Shown in pieces: positions 32,214 to 37,111 of a DNA stretch of 37,111 bases. Under the pieces are notes generated by a model. It was not told the DNA's origin, ran no database searches, and saw nothing but the letters and a program-made list of their open reading frames with translations. The stretch comes from a virus, in IMG/VR virus record IMGVR_UViG_3300037540_000328, positions 1 through 37,111 of that record. One strand, 5' to 3'. How positions within the stretch are numbered: position 1 is the stretch's first letter; every line of letters begins with the position of its first letter. Made by a program: the position numbers and the translations under genes.

Positions 32214-32375
32214 CTATGCAGGTTCAGTATCATATGACCCACACTTAGGGCATTTTACTTCAAACGTATTTCTACCTATTACTTTTTTAAATCTTCTCCC
32301 ACATTCAATACATTCCATTTGTGTAGATGGAGTTTTGCTTTTAGCTTCTTCTAAATATTTTTCTACTAAGTCCAT
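32214..32375 (-). CDS. Leader-bearing zinc-ribbon protein, 53 aa
   Basis: A short gene in an otherwise empty gap. It starts MDLVEKYLEEAK, a shared-leader copy, and continues to a zinc ribbon MECIECGRRF then VKCPKCGSYD (CxxC...CxxC). Leader and ribbon in one small protein suggest a head-packaged nucleic-acid-binding factor. It lies between the holin-like gene and the 31812 gene, all on the minus strand. Confidence 0.78.
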   Translation of the reverse strand: MDLVEKYLEEAKSKTPSTQMECIECGRRFKKVIGRNTFEVKCPKCGSYDTEPA

Positions 32376-32377
32376 TG

Positions 32378-32791
32378 CTAACACTCCTTTATCTTATTTT
32401 GCTTTATAAAATATACTGTTTCTTCAATTTTTGAATCTATAAAATCATCAAAATTATTTACACTTTTCTTTAAAATAATTCCAGTAGATTTTGGTATTTG
32501 GGTTTTAATGTTATTAAATACAAGTTTTTTTATCTTTATTGCTTCTTCTGATGTAATTTTACCATCTGATGCAAATTCTTTTATTGCTTGCTCTGCTCTT
32601 ACTACTGCTCCCTTTGTAATTTTATCAAATTGGTTAAATGCAGTGTCAATTGTTTGATTATCTGTTTTACTTTTTGTCCACTTTCTTAATTCATTTAATA
32701 GCCAAGTTGCTATGACTCCAATTGCAGTTATTAACATTGGAACTATTAATGCCATTGCTTGAGTCACTATTTGACTTGTAATTTCATTCAT
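32378..32791 (-). CDS. Holin-like membrane protein (LLH-type)
   Basis: A protein of 137 residues with one N-terminal hydrophobic helix (ALIVPMLITAIGVIATWLL, about residues 13-31), then a charged helical body with AEQAIKEFASDGKITSEEAIKIKKLV. This matches the small phage holins of the LLH type, with a GKIT..EA turn. A holin would form lesions for lysis. AAGGA is its ribosome site. It follows the amidase-like gene in the same transcript. Confidence 0.6.
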   Translation of the reverse strand: MNEITSQIVTQAMALIVPMLITAIGVIATWLLNELRKWTKSKTDNQTIDTAFNQFDKITKGAVVRAEQAIKEFASDGKITSEEAIKIKKLVFNNIKTQIPKSTGIILKKSVNNFDDFIDSKIEETVYFIKQNKIKEC

Positions 32792-32801
32792 GATTTTATC
32801 C

Positions 32802-33347
32802 TTAGTATATTTTTATTCTTGGTTTATATATTCCAAGATTGTCGAATTCCCCCGGTTTTAATGCTTTACCTTGTTTTTTTAGTATACCGGACTCTTGTAA
32901 TACCCATTGAGCAAATTCAGAGCAGAAGCTATGTTTTTCAACGTCTACACTAACTTTTCTATACATTTGTCTGAATAATGATAGATAGTCATATCTTAAT
33001 TCATCTGTTCTTCCTTCAGCTAAGAGACAAATACATGCTACTTCATCCCTGAATTCATTGAATTCATCTTTTAAAGAGTACCAATATGCTGATCCTTTGT
33101 AGTTTTTTAATCTAGTTGATAGTAGATTCAGTTCGATTCCTGCATTTAGAGCTTCCATAATGAATCTTCTATCTTTAATATTTTTGAATTCATCGACACA
33201 CCATAAAAGAGCAGTATGATTAACGTCTTTTTTTGTGAAAAAACGAATCATTTTCCCTATTACTGAAAAGGTAGAAAACTCTATTAGGTCTCCATTGTCC
33301 ATCAAATGACGATATATCAAATATTGATCTAATTTTATTTTATCCAT
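32802..33347 (-). CDS. Permuted papain-fold amidase-like protein (YiiX/NlpC type)
   Basis: A protein of 181 residues with NGDLIEFST (residues 18-26), DVNHTALLW with His44, and HSFCSEFAQWVLQESGI with Cys142. The order His-then-Cys is that of the permuted YiiX-like branch of NlpC/P60 papain-fold enzymes. It could cut peptidoglycan cross-links or amide bonds. It overlaps the lipoprotein by 13 bp and precedes the holin-like gene. It is probably part of a lysis cassette, though a host-modifying hydrolase is possible. Confidence 0.68.
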   Translation of the reverse strand: MDKIKLDQYLIYRHLMDNGDLIEFSTFSVIGKMIRFFTKKDVNHTALLWCVDEFKNIKDRRFIMEALNAGIELNLLSTRLKNYKGSAYWYSLKDEFNEFRDEVACICLLAEGRTDELRYDYLSLFRQMYRKVSVDVEKHSFCSEFAQWVLQESGILKKQGKALKPGEFDNLGIYKPRIKIY

Positions 33348-33859
33348 ATGTCTAGCCTTTTGACTTCTTGTACAAGATCATCAATGCTTGATAATACCAG
33401 TATTGTATCATCTTGATCAATTATTTCATTTTGTGGAAGCTGTACTATCATATTACCTAATAAAAGGATTTGTGCTCCTACCATTTTATTTATTTTGGTG
33501 AATTGTTCTAAAGCAATGCTTTGGAGTATACCAAATGTTATTCCTGCTTTAACACGGTCTCTTACATAATTTGCCCATGCTTCAAATTCTTCGAATGTAT
33601 ATCCTTCCAATACTAAGCCTTCTTGGGAGACTACTTCTAATCCTCTGTGTAATACACATGGATCAAGTTGATACTCTTTTTCTAAATTACAAATATAACT
33701 TGTTCTACCTGCTTGTCTGCTTTCATTGCAAAATTGAGATAGCTCAATTTTTGAACCATCTGGCTTATCAACAATACATGGAGTCATTTTTGTTTTTATT
33801 GCTGCACATGACAGTAAAACTAAGAGTACTATTATTAACATTATACTTTTTCTTTTCAT
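33335..33859 (-). CDS. Lipoprotein, probable lysis-cassette member
   Basis: I start at ATG 33859, which has AGGAGAAAAA before it; the longer frame to 33898 would lack this. MKRKSIMLIIVLLVLLSC gives a lipoprotein signal with lipobox LLSC and Cys18. The mature part contains several Cys (CIVDKPDGSK, QFCNESR, CNLEKEYQLDPC) and helical segments. It heads the amidase/holin transcript. A spanin-like or envelope role is possible but unproven. Confidence 0.62.
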   Translation of the reverse strand: MKRKSIMLIIVLLVLLSCAAIKTKMTPCIVDKPDGSKIELSQFCNESRQAGRTSYICNLEKEYQLDPCVLHRGLEVVSQEGLVLEGYTFEEFEAWANYVRDRVKAGITFGILQSIALEQFTKINKMVGAQILLLGNMIVQLPQNEIIDQDDTILVLSSIDDLVQEVKRLDIWIK

Positions 33860-33879
33860 TCTTTTTCTCCTTTTATTAA

Positions 33880-33887
33880 TATTTATA
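33880..33887 (-). promoter_or_regulatory. T4-like late promoter, minus strand
   Basis: TATAAATA on the minus strand, 20 bp upstream of the lipoprotein start 33859. It would drive the minus-strand operon 33859-31323. It is divergent from the plus-strand boxes at 33924-33937. Confidence 0.65.
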
Positions 33888-33923
33888 AAATTTTTCAAAT
33901 TTTTCAGAAAAGCTCAAAATAAA

Positions 33924-33937
33924 TATAAATATAAATA
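33924..33937 (+). promoter_or_regulatory. Tandem overlapping late promoters
   Basis: Two TATAAATA boxes (33924-33931 and 33930-33937) overlap by two bases. They give two starts about 6 bp apart upstream of the REC-PAS gene. Confidence 0.7.
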
Positions 33938-33977
33938 GTAAAGAATATTTAATTATGTGAAGAAAAAGGTGGAGAAA

Positions 33978-34904
33978 ATGATAATTCCTGAAAAAATTAA
34001 TGTGTTGTATATAGAAGATGATGAACAAAATGCTGAATTAATATATTCATTTCTATCTACTTCAAAAATCACTAAGTTTAATGTAATTCATAAAAATACA
34101 TTAGAAAAAGGTCTAAATTACCTTAAAAAAGAGTGTAGAATAGAAGAATTAATGCATAAGTGTGAAACAGACGTTATTCTTCTTGATTTAGTACTTCCTG
34201 ATAGTACATCAGGATTAGACACTTTTAAGTTAGTTTTAGCTCAATGTAATTGTATTCCTATTGTTGTAGTATCTGGTTATGAAGAAATAGCATGTCAATG
34301 TGTTAAACTAGGAGCACAAGATTATCTTTATAAACCTGAATTTAATGCTGGAACTCTTGTTAGATCATTAAAATATGCCATTGAAAGACGTAAACTAATG
34401 TCCAATTTAGAAGAAAGTGAAAAAAGATTTAAATTACTATCTGAAGCATCATTTGAAGGGGTAGTGATATCTAAAGGTGGTGTAATAGTTGATATTAATA
34501 AACAATTTGCAGATATAATTCAATGTTCACAGGAAGATTTAATCGGACAAAAAGTATGGAAATATGTTGCTCAAAAAGATATTGATTTAGTTAAAGATAA
34601 TGTAAAAGCAAATTATGAAGAAGTATATGAGCACACTGCAATAAAAAAAGATGGTACTGAATTTCCGGTAGAGATTCATGGAAAGACATTACCTAATGGC
34701 TTAAGACTGACAGCAGTAAGGGATATGTCAAGATATAAAGAAGCAGAGGAAAATTTAAGGAAAAAAGAAGAAATTATATTTAATGAGCTTGAAATCAAAA
34801 TACATCAGTGGAAAAGTGAAATAACGGGAAGGGAATATGAAAAACTAGAAATGATAGATAACCAGATATCATCTCTTTCCAATGAAGTACATGGAGCAGA
34901 TTAG
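33978..34904 (+). CDS. Receiver-PAS signalling protein
   Basis: This 308-residue protein has a response-regulator receiver domain (residues 7-135) with its full catalytic set: acidic pair Asp14/Asp15, phospho-acceptor Asp70 in ILLDLVLPD, Ser99 and Lys119 (YLYKP). A PAS domain follows (about 145-260, ending in a VRDMSRYKEAE segment typical of PAC regions), then a 40-residue coiled coil. There is no kinase or DNA-binding output. I choose ATG 33978 with GGTGGAGAAA; GTG 33957 is a weaker start. Phosphorylation and ligand binding should be possible. Its target is unknown. Confidence 0.88.
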   Translation: MIIPEKINVLYIEDDEQNAELIYSFLSTSKITKFNVIHKNTLEKGLNYLKKECRIEELMHKCETDVILLDLVLPDSTSGLDTFKLVLAQCNCIPIVVVSGYEEIACQCVKLGAQDYLYKPEFNAGTLVRSLKYAIERRKLMSNLEESEKRFKLLSEASFEGVVISKGGVIVDINKQFADIIQCSQEDLIGQKVWKYVAQKDIDLVKDNVKANYEEVYEHTAIKKDGTEFPVEIHGKTLPNGLRLTAVRDMSRYKEAEENLRKKEEIIFNELEIKIHQWKSEITGREYEKLEMIDNQISSLSNEVHGAD

Positions 34905-34906
34905 AT

Positions 34907-35437
34907 ATGGATAATGTTGAATTGATGGTCAAGCTATTTGAGACATTAAAAGAGTCTTCAGACAAGAGTGAGTCTACTTTAAGAAAATTAATAGAACAGC
35001 AACATTCTTTAATTAGTTTGATTGAATATATGCCAGTTAAAGAATTACATGAAGCTTTGAAAGATCATAGCAAAGTTTCATCTATTGAAATAGGTACATG
35101 TACTGATACCGTAAATTTAACATCGGATTCTATACTTGAAAAAGTTAAGATAATTGAAAATAAAATAGGAAAAATGATTCTTGTGGTAGTAGTAGCCTTT
35201 GCTGTTCTTTCTATGGGATACTTAATAGGAAGAATGACATTGGAAAAAAGTGTAATGGAACAACAAGGTAGTGCAGCAGGGCATCAGGAAATAATTGATT
35301 CAGTCGAAGAATTAAATGCTGCTCTTAAAAGATCAATAGAAAAAGAATTTAGTAACATAAGAAAAGAAATGGCTATACATCATAAAGAATCTGATGAAAC
35401 AATAAGAAAAGAAATCAAAAAAGTAAATCCAAATTAA
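34907..35437 (+). CDS. Membrane protein with coiled coils, 176 aa
   Basis: It has a soluble helical N-terminus, one transmembrane segment around residues 90-108 (MILVVVVAFAVLSMGYLIG) and a C-terminal coiled coil (SVEELNAALKRSIEKEF). It follows the REC-PAS gene by two bases, so co-transcription is likely. It could be a membrane partner of that protein, or a virion membrane-interacting protein. No family is recognised. Confidence 0.65.
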   Translation: MDNVELMVKLFETLKESSDKSESTLRKLIEQQHSLISLIEYMPVKELHEALKDHSKVSSIEIGTCTDTVNLTSDSILEKVKIIENKIGKMILVVVVAFAVLSMGYLIGRMTLEKSVMEQQGSAAGHQEIIDSVEELNAALKRSIEKEFSNIRKEMAIHHKESDETIRKEIKKVNPN

Positions 35438-35446
35438 TTAAATTTA

Positions 35447-35454
35447 TATAAATA
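35447..35454 (+). promoter_or_regulatory. T4-like late promoter
   Basis: TATAAATA lies only nine bases before ATG 35463, predicting an almost leaderless mRNA for the leader-bearing gene. Confidence 0.55.
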
Positions 35455-35462
35455 TTAATGAT

Positions 35463-35669
35463 ATGAGACAACTTATAAATAGAATAGATAAATACTTGTC
35501 GATACAAGAAAAAAATGAAGCAATTTCTCTGTCTTTAAAATCCAATAGTGATCTAAAGGATATTATTGAAATAGTTAGAAATTCTGATGATAGAGATAAG
35601 ACCCTTTCTATGTTTAATGAAGAAGTAAAAGAACAGATTCATAAATTAATTGATGGGGGAATATTGTAA
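35463..35669 (+). CDS. Leader-bearing protein, 68 aa
   Basis: It starts MRQLINRIDKYLSIQEK, a shared-leader copy, and continues as a helical, acidic protein. No Shine-Dalgarno is visible. It is the first gene of the right-hand leader-bearing cluster. Head-interior role inferred. Confidence 0.65.
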   Translation: MRQLINRIDKYLSIQEKNEAISLSLKSNSDLKDIIEIVRNSDDRDKTLSMFNEEVKEQIHKLIDGGIL

Positions 35670-35681
35670 AGGGAGTTAATT

Positions 35682-36152
35682 ATGGGACTCAAAGAAGTTT
35701 TACTTGAAGAAAAGAAAGATAAAAAGAAAAATGGCAAGAACGAGAAAAAGAATGGAAAAAAAATGCTCAATCAACTTCATTCTCTTGATGATCAAATAGA
35801 AGAATTTATTGATGGTTTAGAGGATAAAATTATGGAAGTTGATGATAATCCTGTTTTTGTTAAGAAAGCTCAACAGCTTTTAGCAGATATGTCAAAGGAG
35901 TATTCAGAATTTATTATGGCATTAAGAGCAGTTGTGAATTCAGTGGATAGGAAAGGGCAAATGTTACCTAGTGTTGATAAAGTTGAGTCTAAAGTTAGGG
36001 ATGTTAATGCAAATGTAGGAAATGAAGAAGAACCTCCACCTGAAGAAGAACCTCCACCTGAAGAAGAAGAAGGGGATGATGAATTCGTAATTGCCAAGAA
36101 AGGTAAAAAGAGTAAAAGTGGTGTTAAGGAAGCATTAGAAAAGGTTACTTAA
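35682..36152 (+). CDS. Leader-bearing core-type protein, 156 aa
   Basis: It starts MGLKEVLLEEKK (L-x-E leader end), then a lysine/asparagine run (KKNGKNEKKNGKK), a helical middle and an acidic/proline linker of repeated EEEPPPEEE. The end is basic (KKGKKSKSG). The linker is encoded by an 18-bp direct repeat. It resembles the 31812 protein in its leader and linker. Ribosome site GGGAG. Probable head-core or internal protein. Confidence 0.7.
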   Translation: MGLKEVLLEEKKDKKKNGKNEKKNGKKMLNQLHSLDDQIEEFIDGLEDKIMEVDDNPVFVKKAQQLLADMSKEYSEFIMALRAVVNSVDRKGQMLPSVDKVESKVRDVNANVGNEEEPPPEEEPPPEEEEGDDEFVIAKKGKKSKSGVKEALEKVT

Positions 36153-36616
36153 TGGAATTACTAGAAACTATTGATGATATTCTTGAACAGGAAGACCATA
36201 TTTTACCTAAAGGCAGTACTAAGGTGAATACTGAATTTTCTTTTGATGAATTGCTATTTAATAAAATGGCTAATTTTATCATTAATTTAGACCCTGATAG
36301 TCTTAGTGATGATCAACTTCAAGAAATTATAGACATGATCGAAGAACTTGAAGTAGAGTTTGATGAAGAAGGCATTGAGGAAGTCAAAACACCCAAACTT
36401 GCTAAAAGGGCTACTGCTAGTAAGAATCAATATTCTAAAAAATGGTATAGGACGAATAAGAATTCTATAAAAAGAAGAAAAGCTAAAATGGCAAGGAGTT
36501 CACAAGGTAGGAAAAGGGCAAAAATTAAGGGACGAATGGCACAAATGGGTAAGACTGCTACGGGTAGACGAAAAGTTAGATATCATAGAAGGAAACGGTC
36601 ACAGGAGGAAAAATGA
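36152..36616 (+). CDS. Leader-bearing protein with histone-like tail, 154 aa
   Basis: The leader MELLETIDDILEQED is followed by an acidic helical domain (NKMANFIINLDPDSLSDDQLQEIIDMIEELEVEFDEE). A 55-residue Arg/Lys-rich tail follows (KRRKAKMARSSQGRKRAKIKG and more), of histone-tail character. The acidic domain is a paralogue of that in the next-but-one gene (36906). The tail should bind DNA. ATG overlaps the previous stop. Confidence 0.75.
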   Translation: MELLETIDDILEQEDHILPKGSTKVNTEFSFDELLFNKMANFIINLDPDSLSDDQLQEIIDMIEELEVEFDEEGIEEVKTPKLAKRATASKNQYSKKWYRTNKNSIKRRKAKMARSSQGRKRAKIKGRMAQMGKTATGRRKVRYHRRKRSQEEK

Positions 36617-36894
36617 AGATTTTAGAAAAGATAGATGGTTGGCTAGGTGATCTTGATGAAAAAGTTCAGCTAAATGAATTGATTGCAATTCATGAAGCTA
36701 AAGTTGGTGGTAAAGAATATGATGATTTTTTTAAGGAGATGCTTAAAAAATATAAAGTAAAGAGCTATAAAGACCTTCCGAAAGATAAACAAACCAAGTT
36801 TTTTGATGATGTTGATAAAAGTTGGGATACTAAGGTTGAAAAAGGTCAAACGAGTAAGAAGTACAGAAAAGGTCAGAGTTCAATGGCAGATTAA
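36613..36894 (+). CDS. Leader-bearing phage protein with YKVKS domain, 93 aa
   Basis: It starts MKILEKIDGWLGDLDEK, then a domain FFKEMLKKYKVKSYKDLPKDKQTKFFDDVDKSW known from conserved phage proteins of structural clusters, and a basic end. It overlaps the previous stop as ATGA. Probable head-interior protein. Confidence 0.72.
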   Translation: MKILEKIDGWLGDLDEKVQLNELIAIHEAKVGGKEYDDFFKEMLKKYKVKSYKDLPKDKQTKFFDDVDKSWDTKVEKGQTSKKYRKGQSSMAD

Positions 36895-36905
36895 AGGAGT
36901 TTAAA

Positions 36906-37111
36906 ATGAGTGATATTGAAAAAAAACTAGAGAATTATCTGAATGATGATGAAGATAATGATGAATATTTTCCTGATGAAGATACTAAAATGATGGATAA
37001 GATGATGGACTTCATTATGAATCTTAATACTGAAAGTCTGTCTGAAGATCAAATTGATGAAGTAACTGGAATCATTGATGATATAGCTGATGATGATATG
37101 GATGAAGCTTT
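36906..37111 (+). CDS. Leader-bearing acidic protein, cut by window edge
   Basis: ATG 36906 has AAAGGAG upstream. The frame starts MSDIEKKLENYLNDDED, then MMDFIMNLNTESLSEDQIDEVTGIIDDI, a clear paralogue of the acidic domain of the 36152 protein. It runs off the right end at residue 68. Confidence 0.75.
   Translation, partial: MSDIEKKLENYLNDDEDNDEYFPDEDTKMMDKMMDFIMNLNTESLSEDQIDEVTGIIDDIADDDMDEA

Noticed and set aside
1-37111. CRISPR arrays, insertion sequences, integrase
   Set aside because: No regular repeat-spacer pattern, transposase or integrase motif was seen on either strand.

Overview
The window is 37 kb of a large, low-GC (roughly 30% by eye) T4-like tailed phage genome (myovirus-type Caudoviricetes). 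The evidence is a recognisable T4 replication and recombination set: gp32 ssDNA-binding protein, a UvsW-type helicase next to UvsY, a gp41-type DnaB helicase and a gp43-type family B DNA polymerase. TATAAATA late-promoter boxes precede structural genes, genes are tightly packed, and phage tRNAs are present. The host cannot be named. Host-type -35/-10 promoters, a lipoprotein and an amidase/holin-like cassette fit a bacterium. TTG is used as a start at least three times, each with a good Shine-Dalgarno. TGA, TAA and TAG all serve as stops.

Layout. 1-3.95 kb: tail of a small virion-type protein, an HU/IHF-like protein, tRNA-Pro(UGG), small Cys-rich proteins, a glycosyltransferase, and a possible gp59-like gene just upstream of gene 32. 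3.95-5 kb: gene 32 after a terminator and a strong early promoter. 5-14 kb: a dense sugar-chemistry operon with a three-domain glycosyltransferase-methyltransferase-glycosyltransferase protein, three more methyltransferases, a DegT-type sugar aminotransferase, a sulfotransferase-like P-loop protein and two paralogous glycosyltransferase-like proteins. 14-16.4 kb: small proteins with a shared N-terminal leader, probable head-interior proteins. 17.3-22.3 kb: fibre and other virion proteins. 22.3-24.3 kb: small accessory virion proteins. 24.2-26.1 kb (minus): uvsW and uvsY. 26.2-31.3 kb (plus): helicase, family 4 uracil-DNA glycosylase, three tRNA-Leu genes, DNA polymerase. 31.3-33.9 kb (minus): leader-bearing proteins and a likely lysis cassette (holin-like, papain-like amidase, lipoprotein). 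33.9-37.1 kb (plus): a receiver-PAS signalling protein, a membrane protein and another run of leader-bearing small proteins.

How it works together. Four early promoters share TTAACAAWTT, an extended -10 and exactly 17 bp spacing. They drive gene 32, the 5' accessory genes, the helicase-polymerase operon and, from the opposite strand, uvsY-uvsW. The last two have their -35 boxes back to back in a perfect palindrome. TATAAATA boxes mark late operons encoding virion parts, leader-bearing proteins and the lysis-like cassette.

Most notable observations: (1) about a dozen unrelated small proteins share an N-terminal leader of the type (I/V)(D/E)xxL-x-E, resembling the T4 capsid-targeting/gp21-cleavage propeptide, which suggests a large set of packaged and possibly injected proteins; (2) three tandem tRNA-Leu genes lack the long variable arm normal for bacterial tRNA-Leu; (3) an in-frame TGA lies inside a conserved Cys motif, with the frame continuing to a TAATG junction with the next gene; (4) a REC-PAS protein with intact phosphorylation residues sits under tandem late promoters; (5) the helicase gene appears to be leaderless.
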